Shown here: piece after piece, positions 53,743 through 63,753 of the stretch
Position numbering within the stretch: the stretch's first letter is position 1
Layout: each line of letters begins with the position of its first letter
Origin: Sphingopyxis chilensis
Lineage (GTDB): Bacteria > Pseudomonadota > Alphaproteobacteria > Sphingomonadales > Sphingomonadaceae
Direction of reading: 5' to 3'
Assembly: GCF_035930445.1 (NCBI RefSeq)
Contig: NZ_CP142394.1
Coordinates: forward strand, 3,877,501 to 3,941,500
Length of the DNA stretch: 64,000 nucleotides
Program-made: the position numbers and the translations under genes
Notes under the pieces: model-generated
Databases searched by the model: none
What the model saw: the letters and a program-made list of their open reading frames with translations, nothing else
What the model was told of the DNA's origin: nothing

Positions 53743-56391
53743 TCAGTTGCCAAATGTGCGCTGCCACCAGCCGCGGCGCGGTTCGCCCTCGGCGCCTTCG
53801 CCCGACTCGTCGCCATTGGCGGCGACGGGTTCGGCCTCGCGCGTGGCTTCGGGGGCGGCTTCGGCGGCGACGGCTTTCTTCGCCCGGCTTGCGCGCTTCT
53901 TTGGCGCGGGCTTGGCGGGTTCGGCTTCGGTCGGCGCTTCGACGGCAGGCGCTTCGGGGACCGGCGCCTCTGCAGCGGCTTCCGCAGCTTCGGCTTCGGC
54001 GGCCGCGGCGGCCTTGGTCTTGCGCGGCGCGCGCTTGCGTTTCGGCTTCTCCTCGGCGGCCGGCGCTTCCTCGACAACCGGTTCGGGCGGCGCTTCGGCC
54101 ACTTCTAGCGGTGCCGCTTCTTCGGCCACGGCCTCACCGGAGTTTTCCTCGGCGTCGGCCTTTTTGCGGCTCCGGCCACCACGGCGGCGCCGCGGCTTGG
54201 CTTCGGCCTCTTCGGCCTCCGCCTCGGAAGCCACGGCTGCGTCGGCGGGAGCCTCCTCGTCTTCGCCGGCCCCGGCGGCATCGCCTTCGCCTTCCTCGCC
54301 GCTTTCGACGGTGTCAGCGGTCTCATTGCCTTCCTCGTCGCGACGCCCGCGGCGGCCGCGGCGGCGGCGGCGGCGGCGCTTGCGGCCTTCGCCGTCGGCA
54401 TCGCCTTCCTCGCGGTCGCGCGCGCCTTCTTCGCGGTCACGCGAACGCGCAGGACGATCTTCGGCGGCCTCTTCTTCGGCTTCTTCTTCCTCGTCCTCGG
54501 GATAGTCGTCGTCATCGTCCTCGATCGGTGTGATCGGTGCGAAGCTGCGGCGGGCGATCGGCGGCGGACCGCTCACTTCGACCGCCATGCGCGCACCTTC
54601 GGTCTCGCCATCGGGCAGGATCTCGACCGTGACGCCATAAAGCTCCTCGATCTCGCGCAGTTCGCGGCGCTTTTCGTTGAGGAGGTAGAAGGTCGCCTCC
54701 TGGCTCGCGCGCAGGGTGATCTTGTTACCCTTGCCGCGCGCGGCTTCCTCTTCGATCAGGCGCAGTGCGCTGAGACCCGCCGACGAGGCGGTGCGGACGA
54801 GGCCGGTGCCTTCGCAATGCGGGCAGGGACGCGTCGAGGCTTCGAGCACGCCGGTGCGCAAGCGCTGGCGGCTCATCTCCATCAGGCCAAAGCCCGAGAT
54901 GCGGCCGACTTGGATGCGCGCACGGTCGTTCTTCAACGCATCCTTCATCGCGCGCTCGACCTTGCGGACGTTCGAGCCATGATCCATGTCGATGAAGTCG
55001 ATCACGACCAGCCCGGCCATGTCGCGCAGGCGCAGCTGGCGCGCGATTTCGGCCGCAGCCTCGAGGTTGGTGCTGAGCGCGGTCTGCTCGATATTATGCT
55101 CGCGCGTCGATCGGCCCGAATTGATGTCGATCGACACCAAGGCTTCGGTCGGGTTGATCACCAGATAGCCGCCCGATTTCAGCTGGACGACCGGATTGAG
55201 CATCCCGGCGAGCTGATCCTCGACGCCGTAACGCTGATAGAGCGACACGGGATCGGCATATTGCTTCACGCGCCGCGCGTGGCTCGGCATCAACAGCTTC
55301 ATGAACTGCTTGGCGGCCTTGTAGCCCTCGTCGCCCTCGACGAGCACTTCCTCGATGTCCTTGTGATAGATGTCGCGGATCGCGCGCTTGACGAGGTCGC
55401 TGTCCGAATGGATCAGCGCCGGCGCGCTCGAACCCAGCGTATTCTCGCGAATTTCGTCCCACAGGCGCGCGAGATAGTCGAAGTCGCGCTTGATCTCGAC
55501 CTTGGTGCGGCTCATCCCTGCGGTGCGCACGATGCAGCCCATCGTCGGCGGCAGATTGAGCTCGTCGATCATCGCCTTCAGCTTGCGGCGATCGGCGCCG
55601 TTCGAAATCTTCCGGCTGATCCCGCCACCGTGCATCGTGTTCGGCATCAGCACGCAATAGCGGCCGGCGAGCGACAGATAGGTGGTGAGCGCAGCGCCCT
55701 TGTTGCCGCGTTCTTCCTTGACGACCTGCACCAGCATCACCTGGCGGCGACGGATGACGTCCTGGATCTTGTAGCGGCGGCGCAGCGACATGCGGCTCTC
55801 GCCGTCCTCGTCGTCACCCCGACGCCCGCGCCCGCGGCCACGGCCGCCCTTGCGGCCATCGCGTCCACGGCGCTTGCGGTCGCCGCGACCGTCCCCGGTT
55901 CCTTCTGAGCCTTCCTCGGCGCCTTCTTCCCCGTCCTCGGCGTCGCCGTTTTCAGCGTCGCCTTCGTCGCCGTCGGCGTCTTCGCCGATGGTTTCGGGGG
56001 CGGGGGCGTCGCCATTTTCGTCTTCGTCATGATATTCGACGTCGGCGACATCGCCTTCGAGCTCGTCGAGGTCCTCCTCGGCGCGCTGCGCGGCGGCGGC
56101 GGCGTGCTCGGCCTCTTCGCGGAGCAGTGCTTCGCGATCCTCTTTCGGAATCTGGTAATAGTCGGGGTGGATTTCGCTGAAGGCGAGGAAGCCGTGGCGA
56201 TTGCCGCCATATTCGACGAACGCCGCCTGCAGCGACGGTTCGACGCGGGTCACCTTGGCCAGATAGATATTGCCCTTGAGCTGCTTGTGCTCGGCGGACT
56301 CGAAATCAAACTCCTCGATTCGGTTTCCCTTGGTGACGGCGACCCGGGTTTCTTCCCGGTGCCGCGCGTCGATCAACATGCGCGTGGTCAT
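53743..56391 (-). CDS. rne: Ribonuclease E
   Basis: The 882-residue protein has the RNase E/G core. The S1 domain is split by an acidic then Arg/Gly-rich insert at about 100-200, as in alphaproteobacteria. Catalytic acids are visible as D422 in SIDINSGR and D465/D468 in VVIDFIDMD, and the zinc-link is C523/C526 in RPCPHCEGTG. The C-terminal 300 residues are a disordered, charged scaffold with Arg-rich RNA-binding and Ala/Pro/Glu blocks, ending in RRGWWQRTFGN. It starts mRNA decay and processes rRNA and tRNA. GGAG lies nine bases before the ATG. Confidence 0.97.
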   Translation of the reverse strand: MTTRMLIDARHREETRVAVTKGNRIEEFDFESAEHKQLKGNIYLAKVTRVEPSLQAAFVEYGGNRHGFLAFSEIHPDYYQIPKEDREALLREEAEHAAAAAQRAEEDLDELEGDVADVEYHDEDENGDAPAPETIGEDADGDEGDAENGDAEDGEEGAEEGSEGTGDGRGDRKRRGRDGRKGGRGRGRGRRGDDEDGESRMSLRRRYKIQDVIRRRQVMLVQVVKEERGNKGAALTTYLSLAGRYCVLMPNTMHGGGISRKISNGADRRKLKAMIDELNLPPTMGCIVRTAGMSRTKVEIKRDFDYLARLWDEIRENTLGSSAPALIHSDSDLVKRAIRDIYHKDIEEVLVEGDEGYKAAKQFMKLLMPSHARRVKQYADPVSLYQRYGVEDQLAGMLNPVVQLKSGGYLVINPTEALVSIDINSGRSTREHNIEQTALSTNLEAAAEIARQLRLRDMAGLVVIDFIDMDHGSNVRKVERAMKDALKNDRARIQVGRISGFGLMEMSRQRLRTGVLEASTRPCPHCEGTGLVRTASSAGLSALRLIEEEAARGKGNKITLRASQEATFYLLNEKRRELREIEELYGVTVEILPDGETEGARMAVEVSGPPPIARRSFAPITPIEDDDDDYPEDEEEEAEEEAAEDRPARSRDREEGARDREEGDADGEGRKRRRRRRRGRRGRRDEEGNETADTVESGEEGEGDAAGAGEDEEAPADAAVASEAEAEEAEAKPRRRRGGRSRKKADAEENSGEAVAEEAAPLEVAEAPPEPVVEEAPAAEEKPKRKRAPRKTKAAAAAEAEAAEAAAEAPVPEAPAVEAPTEAEPAKPAPKKRASRAKKAVAAEAAPEATREAEPVAANGDESGEGAEGEPRRGWWQRTFGN

Positions 56392-57047
56392 TAGTTACAC
56401 TCCAAGCGCGCCTCGGCGCGCCATCAAAAAATCCCGCTAACCCTCCTTGCGGAAGGCCGCGGCGGATACGGATGAAAGGAAAAAAGACGTTATTGCCGAA
56501 AGGAGCCTGCGTCCGGTCCTGGACGCGCATGCGGTCTTCAAATCCGGCGACGGCCGGGGCGAAAGCGCCCGCGTCGGGATATGAAGAGGGCATGGCAAGC
56601 CTCATACGGCATCAACCTGTTACGGGATGAGCGGGCGGGCAGGGCGGGCGCCTTGCGAACGCCCCGACTGTCCGGTCAACCGGGTGGACTGGCGGCAGGC
56701 TTGTCCTTCCCAATATGTCCGGCGCCAAGGCGGCCATGATCCGCATATTCGCGGAACAGGCCCTCCCCTCAAAAGGCCGGACGGCACCGGGAACGACACC
56801 GTCAGTGATGGCGTGCTAGCATCGGCACGGACCGACGGCAACCACAACCGCCGCAGAAAGATGGGATGGCGTGGAGGTGTTGCAAGAAAACCATCGGGTT
56901 GCGTTTGCGGAATCGGCGGCTGACCCGCCGGTCGGCGCGGCATTGTCCCGCCATGGTCAAGGGCGGATTCACCGCGATGACGTGCCGGGCGCCGACGAAT
57001 CCGAATAAAGCTGGACCATCGCCCGCCGTGGACGGCATAGACAGGCC
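56392..57047. promoter_or_regulatory. Long divergent region: rne leader and amidase promoter
   Basis: This 656-bp region shows no convincing gene; open frames in it lack family features and ribosome-binding sites. Next to rne it has a GCGCGC hairpin with a CTCG loop at 56406-56421, just before the GGAG of the rne start, with a T-run further upstream in the transcript. A long untranslated leader would fit known RNase E self-regulation. Confidence 0.5.
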
Positions 57048-58001
57048 ATGAGTCCGCTGCTCGTCCTGATTGGCCTGATCGGAGCCCTCCCGGCAGCATC
57101 GCCGGGGCAGGCGGGCGCGATCGATGGCGATCCGCGCCCCCTCATAACGGGCGAATTTGGGCCTGCTTCGCGGGCTCCGCGCGGCGAACCGCGATCATTC
57201 GCCGGCTTTCGCGCCAAGCGCCCGGAAAAGCGCTACAGCGTGACCGTCCCGATCGGAAAGCCCAAGCCCGCGGTGACGCTGCCGCGCATCGATGGCCCTG
57301 CCGATGCGCGGCTGCCGCTGGTCGTGATCGACGCCGGTCACGGCGGGCACGATCCCGGCGCGATCTCGCCGCACGACGGCAGCCGGGAAAAGGACATCAC
57401 GCTGGCGCTGGCCCGCGCGATCCGAAAGGATCTGCTCGCGCTGGGCCGGGTGCGCGTCGCGCTTACGCGCTCGGACGACCGTTTCCTCGTGCTCGAGGAA
57501 CGTTACGGCATCGCGCGGCGGCTGAAAGCCGACCTGTTCATCTCGGTCCACGCCGACGCCGCCGAAAACCAGGAGGCCAGCGGCGCGTCGATCTATACGC
57601 TGTCAGAGGTCGCTTCCGACCGCGAGGCGGCGCGGCTGGCGGCGCGGGAGAACAAGGCGAATATCATCAATGGCGTCGATCTCGGCGCGCATAGCGGCGA
57701 CGTGTCGGCGATCCTGCTCGACCTCACCCAGCGCGAGTCGATGAACGTCGCCTCCGACTTCGCGCGGCTGCTTCAGCGCGAGGCGTCCGACGAGGTCAAA
57801 TTCCGCACCACCGCGCACCGCTTCGCCTCCTTCATCGTGCTGAAGGCGCCCGACACCCCATCGGTGCTTTTCGAAACCGGCTTCATCTCGAACAAGGACG
57901 ATATCGAATTCCTCGCTTCGTCCGCCGGCCAGAAGAAGGTCGCACGCGGCGTTCGCGAAGCGGTGCAGATCCACTTCGCCCGCCGGATCGCGGAGCGATG
58001 A
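57048..58001 (+). CDS. N-acetylmuramoyl-L-alanine amidase (AmiC type)
   Basis: The 317-residue protein has a signal peptide and an Amidase_3 zinc domain from about 95. Motifs are VVIDAGHGGHDPGA (first zinc His), SREKDITLALA (zinc Glu), LFISVHADA (second His) and SVLFETGFISN (catalytic Glu). It cleaves the amide bond between MurNAc and the stem peptide during division. It lies on the plus strand in the same direction as the PBP1A gene, with the lactone oxidase operon between. No AMIN domain of usual length is evident before the catalytic part. Confidence 0.92.
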   Translation: MSPLLVLIGLIGALPAASPGQAGAIDGDPRPLITGEFGPASRAPRGEPRSFAGFRAKRPEKRYSVTVPIGKPKPAVTLPRIDGPADARLPLVVIDAGHGGHDPGAISPHDGSREKDITLALARAIRKDLLALGRVRVALTRSDDRFLVLEERYGIARRLKADLFISVHADAAENQEASGASIYTLSEVASDREAARLAARENKANIINGVDLGAHSGDVSAILLDLTQRESMNVASDFARLLQREASDEVKFRTTAHRFASFIVLKAPDTPSVLFETGFISNKDDIEFLASSAGQKKVARGVREAVQIHFARRIAER

Positions 58002-58075
58002 ACCGCCCTTCCGGCAATATATAGTCTTGACTAACTTTTCGTGCGCCGCCAGCCTCGGCGGGTTGGGAGAGGCGT

Positions 58076-59329
58076 ATGGCGTGGAGCAACTGGTCGGGCA
58101 GCGTGACCGCGAGCGCCGCCCTTGCGCGCCCGCAAAGCGAGGATGAGCTGGCGGCGCTCGTCCGCAGCGCCAGCAAATTGCGCGTCACCGGCGCTGGGCA
58201 CAGCTTCATGCCGCTGTGCGAATCGAGCGAGCTGATCCTCAGCCTCGAAGATATGGCGGGCGCGATCCGCGTGGCCGCCGACCGCCGGACCGCGCGTATT
58301 CCGGCCGGCTGGAGCATCCGCCGGCTCACCGCGGCCTTGTGGGAGGAGGGGCTGGCGCTCGCCAATCAGGGCGACGTCAATCCGCAATCGCTTGCCGGCG
58401 CAATGGCGACCGGCACCCACGGCACCGGTGTCGATCTTGGTTCGCTTTCGACCTTCGCGCGCGGTTTCCGCCTCGTCGATGCCGAGGGCGATGTGCATTG
58501 GTGCGATGCGACGACCAACGCCGATCTCTATCAGGCGCAGCGCCTGTCGCTCGGGCTGTTCGGCGTTGCGACCGAAATCGAGGTCGCTGTCGTCCCGGCC
58601 TTTCATCTCGCCGAACGGATCGAAAAACGACGCTGGGCCGAAATCCGCGAAAGCCATGACGAACTGGCGCAGCGGCATCGCCATATCGAATTCTGGTTCT
58701 TCCCGCACAGCGACCATGTGATCCTGAAGACGCTCGATCCCTGCGATCCCTGCGACCCGCCGCCGACGACGACCGACATGGAGGAGGCGACCTTTCGCCG
58801 TATCCTCGATATCTCGGCGCGCCTGCCGTTCCTGACCCCCTTTCTCCAGCGATTGATGATGAAAAGCGGCATTTCGGGCCGCCGCCGCGGCCCCGCGCAC
58901 AACATCTTTCCGTCCGACCGCACGGTCCGCTTCGAGGAGATGGAATATGAAATGCCGCGTGCCGTCGGGCTCGACACGCTGGACGAGATCGTCGGCTGGA
59001 TCCGAAGGAAACGTCTGCCGGTGGCCTTTCCCTTCGAATATCGCACCGTCGCCGCCGACGATATATGGATGAGCCCGATGAACGCGGGCCCGGTCGCCGC
59101 GATCTCGATGCACCAATATGCGAAGATGCCATGGGCTTCCCTGTTCGCCGAGGCCGAGGCGATCTTCCGAAGCGCCGGCGGGCGACCGCACTGGGCCAAG
59201 CGTCACACATTGAACCGTGCCGACGTCACGGCGCTCTATCCGATGGCGGGGCGCTACAGCGCCGTGCGCCACGCCGCCGACCCGCGCGGAAAATTTCTCA
59301 ATCCGCATCTGGAGGCCTTTTTCGCATGA
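58076..59329 (+). CDS. D-arabinono-1,4-lactone oxidase-like FAD protein
   Basis: The 417-residue protein has an N-terminal FAD-binding PCMH fold with VTGAGHSF and MATGTHGTG, and a C-terminal ALO domain ending in GGRPHWAKRHT and DPRGKFLNPHL. This is the aldonolactone oxidase family, which oxidises sugar lactones or alditols with oxygen. Cofactor and fold are clear; the substrate is not. GAGAGG precedes the ATG. The stop overlaps the following aldolase-like gene in an ATGA arrangement. Confidence 0.88.
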   Translation: MAWSNWSGSVTASAALARPQSEDELAALVRSASKLRVTGAGHSFMPLCESSELILSLEDMAGAIRVAADRRTARIPAGWSIRRLTAALWEEGLALANQGDVNPQSLAGAMATGTHGTGVDLGSLSTFARGFRLVDAEGDVHWCDATTNADLYQAQRLSLGLFGVATEIEVAVVPAFHLAERIEKRRWAEIRESHDELAQRHRHIEFWFFPHSDHVILKTLDPCDPCDPPPTTTDMEEATFRRILDISARLPFLTPFLQRLMMKSGISGRRRGPAHNIFPSDRTVRFEEMEYEMPRAVGLDTLDEIVGWIRRKRLPVAFPFEYRTVAADDIWMSPMNAGPVAAISMHQYAKMPWASLFAEAEAIFRSAGGRPHWAKRHTLNRADVTALYPMAGRYSAVRHAADPRGKFLNPHLEAFFA

Positions 59330-60471
59330 CGACCGACCGCGAATTGCACGAACATCTGATCGGCCGCCAGGGATCGCGCGCTGACCTCAACACGCCCGTG
59401 CTGGTGCTCGACGTCGAGGCGCTCGACCGCAATATTGCGGCGATGGCCGCGCTGACGGCGGGCAAGGGGGTCGCGCTGCGCCCGCATGCGAAGACGCATA
59501 AAAGCGTCGATATCGCCAAGCGCCAGATCGCGGCGGGCGCGGTCGGTGTCTGCTGCGCCAAGATCGGCGAGGCCGAGGTGCTGGCCGATGGCGGCGTGAC
59601 AGGCATCCTCATCACCTCGCCCGTCGCTGCGCCGCGCGCGGTCGAGCGGCTGGCGGGGCTCGCCGCGCGGGCCGAAGGGCTGATGGCGGTGGTCGACCAT
59701 CCCGCCGTCGCCGAACGGGTGCAGGTCGCGCTCGCCGCTGCCGACGCGCGGCTCGACGTCGTCATCGACATCGACCCGGGGATCGCGCGCACCGGTGTCG
59801 CCTCGGCCGAGGCGGCGGTCGCACTCGCCAAGGCGATCCACCGGTCATCCAAGCTTCGATATCGCGGCGTCCAATATTATTGCGGGTCGCAGCAGCATAT
59901 CGAAAGCTATGCCGATCGCCGCGCCGCGATCGTCGAGCGCACCGCCTATCTGCAGGAGGTCATCGCCGCGCTGACCGATGCCGGCTTCGCGCCCGCCATC
60001 GTCACCGGATCGGGCACGGGAACGCACCGGATAGACCTCGACCTCGGCGTCTTCACCGAGTTGCAGGCCGGGTCATACGTCTTCATGGACAAGCAATATC
60101 TCGATTGCGACATCACGGGTGGTGAAGCGTCGCCGTTCGAGGTGTCGCTGTCGGTCGATGCGCGCGTCGTCAGCGCGAACCACAGCGGGCTCGTCACGAT
60201 CGATGCCGGCTACAAGTCGCTCTCGACCGACGGCGGTGTCGCGGTGGTGCAGCGCGGCGCGTCCGAAACGGCCTTTTTCGCTTTCATGGGCGACGAACAT
60301 GCCGCGCTCATCGCGCCCGAAATCGGGACCGAACTCGCCCCCGGCGATCCGGTCAGCCTGACCGTTCCGCACTGCGATCCGACGGTGAATCTCTATGATT
60401 TCTACCATGTCGTTTCCGGCGACGCGCTCATCGACATCTGGCCGGTCAGCGCGCGCGGCCGCGCGCGATGA
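59326..60471 (+). CDS. D-threonine aldolase / D-serine dehydratase-like PLP enzyme
   Basis: This 381-residue fold type III PLP enzyme has the N-terminal LNTPVLVLDV and LRPHAKTHK, which holds the cofactor lysine (K56 or K59). VVIDIDPGIARTGV and SGSGTGTH bind the cofactor phosphate. A C-terminal metal pair H349-x-D351 appears in VPHCDPT, as in D-threonine aldolases; the cysteine between them recalls the HxC of D-serine dehydratases. Activity on D-beta-hydroxy amino acids is likely. It is translationally coupled to the lactone oxidase and TetR genes. Confidence 0.86.
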   Translation: MTTDRELHEHLIGRQGSRADLNTPVLVLDVEALDRNIAAMAALTAGKGVALRPHAKTHKSVDIAKRQIAAGAVGVCCAKIGEAEVLADGGVTGILITSPVAAPRAVERLAGLAARAEGLMAVVDHPAVAERVQVALAAADARLDVVIDIDPGIARTGVASAEAAVALAKAIHRSSKLRYRGVQYYCGSQQHIESYADRRAAIVERTAYLQEVIAALTDAGFAPAIVTGSGTGTHRIDLDLGVFTELQAGSYVFMDKQYLDCDITGGEASPFEVSLSVDARVVSANHSGLVTIDAGYKSLSTDGGVAVVQRGASETAFFAFMGDEHAALIAPEIGTELAPGDPVSLTVPHCDPTVNLYDFYHVVSGDALIDIWPVSARGRAR

Positions 60472-61094
60472 GCGTAGCCGCCCGCCGCCCGCCGCAGCAG
60501 GATCGCGCGCGCCAGACGCGCGAACGCCTGCTCGACGTCGCGGGCGAATTGCTTGCCGAGGTCGGAATCGAACGGATCTCGACCAATATGATCGCGGCGC
60601 GCGCCGGGCTCACCCCGCCCGCGCTTTACCGTTATTTCGGTGACAAATATGCGGTGCTCGAAGCGCTCGGCCGGCGGCTGATGCAACGCCAGAACACCGT
60701 CCTCGAAGCCTGGCTGGCGCGCCATGCTCCGGCCGGAATCGCGGACATGGCCGATCATATCGGCGAACTGCTGGCCGAAAATGCGGCTGTGACGCGCGCC
60801 GAACCGGGGGCGGTGTGGATTTTGCGCGCACTCCACGCGTCGCCGCAACTTGTCCACGTCCGACTCGAATCGCATCGCGATGTTGCCGACCGGTTGACGG
60901 ACGCCTGTGGCCCGCATCTTCCCGGCGCCGACCGCCAAACCCTGTGGACGCCCCTGCGGCTCGCGGTCGAGATCGGCTTTGCGGTCGACGAAATGCTTTA
61001 CGAAGAAGATCGCGTTTCGTCCGGCACCGTCTTCGCCGAAGTCGCCTCGATGCTACGCCGGACGCTGCTCGATCTGGCCGACAGCGCCTCATAG
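60468..61094 (+). CDS. TetR-family regulator
   Basis: The 208-residue protein has a TetR helix-turn-helix (RISTNMIAARAGLTPPALYRYFGDKYAVLEALG). Its effector domain is not assignable. Its ATG overlaps the stop of the aldolase-like gene, making it the third gene of the lactone oxidase operon. It probably controls this operon, as many downstream-encoded TetR proteins do. It ends 58 bp before the PBP1A gene. Confidence 0.87.
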   Translation: MSVAARRPPQQDRARQTRERLLDVAGELLAEVGIERISTNMIAARAGLTPPALYRYFGDKYAVLEALGRRLMQRQNTVLEAWLARHAPAGIADMADHIGELLAENAAVTRAEPGAVWILRALHASPQLVHVRLESHRDVADRLTDACGPHLPGADRQTLWTPLRLAVEIGFAVDEMLYEEDRVSSGTVFAEVASMLRRTLLDLADSAS

Positions 61095-61152
61095 CCCGCC
61101 TCGCCGCAACCATGCTTCCCTTTCGGCGACACAGGCTTTAGAGGCGGGGCAT

Positions 61153-63669
61153 ATGGCCGCCGACAGTCCGCCCGATTTCCGCCTTCGCCTCCGCCGCGAC
61201 GGCAATGCCGTCATCGCCTGGTTCCGCGACATGTGGACGCGGCGCTGGTTCCGTTGGCTCGGCTATCTGGTGCTTGCCGGCCTGCTCGGCATCGCGCTGA
61301 TCTGGGCCGTTTTCGCGCGCGACCTGCCCTCGGTCGACCAGCTGCGCGACTATGAGCCGCCGCTGCCGACGATGGTCCGCGATGGCGAGGGCAAGCCGGT
61401 GCACAGCTATGCCCGTGAACGCCGCGTCCAGCTCGAATATAGCGAATATCCGCAGCTTTTGGTGCGCTCCTTCCTCGCGGCCGAAGACAAGACCTTCTTC
61501 AGCCACGGCGGCATCGATTATCCGGGCATCGCCTCGGCGATCATCACCAACCTGACGAGCAGCGGCCGTCCGATCGGCGCCTCGACCATCACGCAGCAGG
61601 TCGCGAAGAACCTCCTGCTCACGAACGAGCTCAGCTATCGCCGCAAGGTGCGCGAGGCGATACTCGCGATGCGCATCGAGAATGCGCTGACCAAGGAACA
61701 GATTCTCGAGCTTTATCTCAACGAAATTCCGCTCGGCCGCCGCAGCTTCGGCGTCCAGGCGGCGAGCCGCGCCTATTTCGACAAGGATGTCGACCAGCTT
61801 CAGCTCCACGAAATGGCCTTCCTCGCGATTCTGCCCAAGGCGCCCGAGAAATATGGCCGCGCGCGCTTCGAGCGCGAGGCGCTGGCGCGCCGCAATTTCG
61901 TGCTCGGATCGATGGAGGATAATGGCTGGATCAGCGCGGCGCAGCGCGACGCCGCGCGCGCGATGCCGCTCGGCCTGACCAACAGTGGCAATACCGCGAT
62001 CGCGCAGGTCGGCGGTTATTATATGGAAGAGGTGCGGCGCCAGTTGATCGCGCAGTTCGGCGAAACCGCCGAGGACGGCCCGCTCAGCGTCTATGCCGGC
62101 GGCCTCTGGGTGCGCACGCCCTATGACGGCAAGATGCAGCAGGCGGCGGCGATGGCGCTGCGCAAGGGGCTCCAGCGTTATGATGCGGGCAAGGGCTGGT
62201 CGGGGCCGATCGCGACGATCGAGGCCGACGACCAGTGGCAGAGCCGCCTTGCGTCGAGCTTTATCGGCATCGACTATGACAATTGGCGCGTTGCCGCGGT
62301 GCTCTCTAAATCGGGCGGTGAGGCGCGGATCGGCTTTGCGAACGGCGATAGCGGACGCCTGCCCGCGAGCGCCGCGACCCTGCGTTATCGCAAGACGGGC
62401 GGCAGCGCCTTTTCTGCGATGCGCCCCGGCGACCTGATCGCCGTCAAATCGACCGGAGCCGACCGCTACGCGCTGCGCAACATTCCCGAAGTATCGGGCG
62501 GCATGGTCGTCGAAAGCCCGCATTCGGGCCGTATCTATGCGGTGCAGGGCGGCTTCGACGTCCGCCTGTCTCCCTTCAACCGCGCGACGCAGGCCGAACG
62601 CCAGCCGGGCTCGACGATCAAACCCTTCGTCTACGCCGCCGCGCTCGACAATGGCATGACGCCGGCGACGATGATCGTCGACGGGCCGTTCTGCGTCTAT
62701 CAGGGCGCGGCGCTGGGCAACAAATGCTTCCGCAACTTCGGCAATTCGGGCGGCAGCGGCGAGCATACGATGCGCTGGGGTCTCGAACAGTCGCGCAACC
62801 TGATGACGGTGCGCGCGGCGAGTCAGGTCGGCATGGAACCGGTCGTCGAGATGATCGGCAGGATGGGCATCGGCAAGCACGAACCCTATCTATCGACCGC
62901 GCTCGGCGCCGGATCGACAACGGTCGAGAAGATGACCAACGCCTTTGCCATGCTCGCCAATCACGGGCGTGAACTCAAGCCGCGCGTGATCGATTATGCG
63001 CAGGATCGCCGCGGCAAGGTGATCTTCCCGGCGAACTGGAAACCGTGCGAAGGCTGCAACAAAAAGGATTGGGACGGGCGGCCGATGCCGCGCTTCGCCA
63101 AGTCGGGCAAGCAGCTGATGGACCCGATCACCGCCTATCAGGTCGTCCATATGCTCGAAGGCGTCGTCCAGCGCGGCACCGCAGTGCGGCTGCGCGACCT
63201 TGGCGTGCCGCTATTCGGCAAGACCGGGACGACGACGGGGCCGAACGACGTCTGGTTCGTCGGCGGCACGCCCGATGTGGTCGCGGGCATGTATATCGGC
63301 TTCGACCAGCCGCGAAGCATGGGCGGCTATGCGCAGGGCGGCAGCTATGCCGCGCCGATCTTCAAGGATTTTGCGCTCGCGGCGCTCGCCGATCGCCAGC
63401 CGATTCCCTTCGCGGCGCCAAAGGGCGTCCGTATGGTACGCATCGACCGCCAGTCGGGCCGGCGCGTCTATGGCAGCTGGCCGGGCACCGATCCCAAGGC
63501 ATCGATCATCTGGGAGGCCTTCAAGCCCGAAAGCGAGCCGCGGCGGACGATCCGCGAAGAAGAAATCAAGCCCGTCAGGACACCGCGGCGTCAGGACGCG
63601 CCCGTTCAGCAAAGTCCGGGTCGGCGCAGCGACAGCGAATTCCTGGAGGATCGCGGCGGCATCATCTGA
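61153..63669 (+). CDS. mrcA: Penicillin-binding protein 1A (bifunctional)
   Basis: The 838-residue protein has a cytoplasmic start, one transmembrane helix near 35-55, and a glycosyltransferase domain with catalytic E111 in LAAEDKTFF and GASTITQQVAKN. An OB-like insert is followed by a transpeptidase domain with S487/K490 (STIK), EQSRN and the KTG box at 690. It polymerises and cross-links peptidoglycan. GAGGCGGGG precedes the ATG at 61153; the longer upstream frame overlaps the TetR gene and lacks family content. The C-terminal 60 residues are charged and disordered. Confidence 0.96.
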   Translation: MAADSPPDFRLRLRRDGNAVIAWFRDMWTRRWFRWLGYLVLAGLLGIALIWAVFARDLPSVDQLRDYEPPLPTMVRDGEGKPVHSYARERRVQLEYSEYPQLLVRSFLAAEDKTFFSHGGIDYPGIASAIITNLTSSGRPIGASTITQQVAKNLLLTNELSYRRKVREAILAMRIENALTKEQILELYLNEIPLGRRSFGVQAASRAYFDKDVDQLQLHEMAFLAILPKAPEKYGRARFEREALARRNFVLGSMEDNGWISAAQRDAARAMPLGLTNSGNTAIAQVGGYYMEEVRRQLIAQFGETAEDGPLSVYAGGLWVRTPYDGKMQQAAAMALRKGLQRYDAGKGWSGPIATIEADDQWQSRLASSFIGIDYDNWRVAAVLSKSGGEARIGFANGDSGRLPASAATLRYRKTGGSAFSAMRPGDLIAVKSTGADRYALRNIPEVSGGMVVESPHSGRIYAVQGGFDVRLSPFNRATQAERQPGSTIKPFVYAAALDNGMTPATMIVDGPFCVYQGAALGNKCFRNFGNSGGSGEHTMRWGLEQSRNLMTVRAASQVGMEPVVEMIGRMGIGKHEPYLSTALGAGSTTVEKMTNAFAMLANHGRELKPRVIDYAQDRRGKVIFPANWKPCEGCNKKDWDGRPMPRFAKSGKQLMDPITAYQVVHMLEGVVQRGTAVRLRDLGVPLFGKTGTTTGPNDVWFVGGTPDVVAGMYIGFDQPRSMGGYAQGGSYAAPIFKDFALAALADRQPIPFAAPKGVRMVRIDRQSGRRVYGSWPGTDPKASIIWEAFKPESEPRRTIREEEIKPVRTPRRQDAPVQQSPGRRSDSEFLEDRGGII

Positions 63670-63753
63670 CGCCGCACATCTCCTTTCGCGCCGCCTTTTC
63701 ATGGAGCGCGCGAAGCCCTAAGGGCGGGACCAACATATTTCAGGAGCAAGGAC

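Noticed and set aside
56600..57047. Small open frames in the rne-amidase gap
   Set aside because: No ribosome-binding sites, no recognisable domains and skewed composition.
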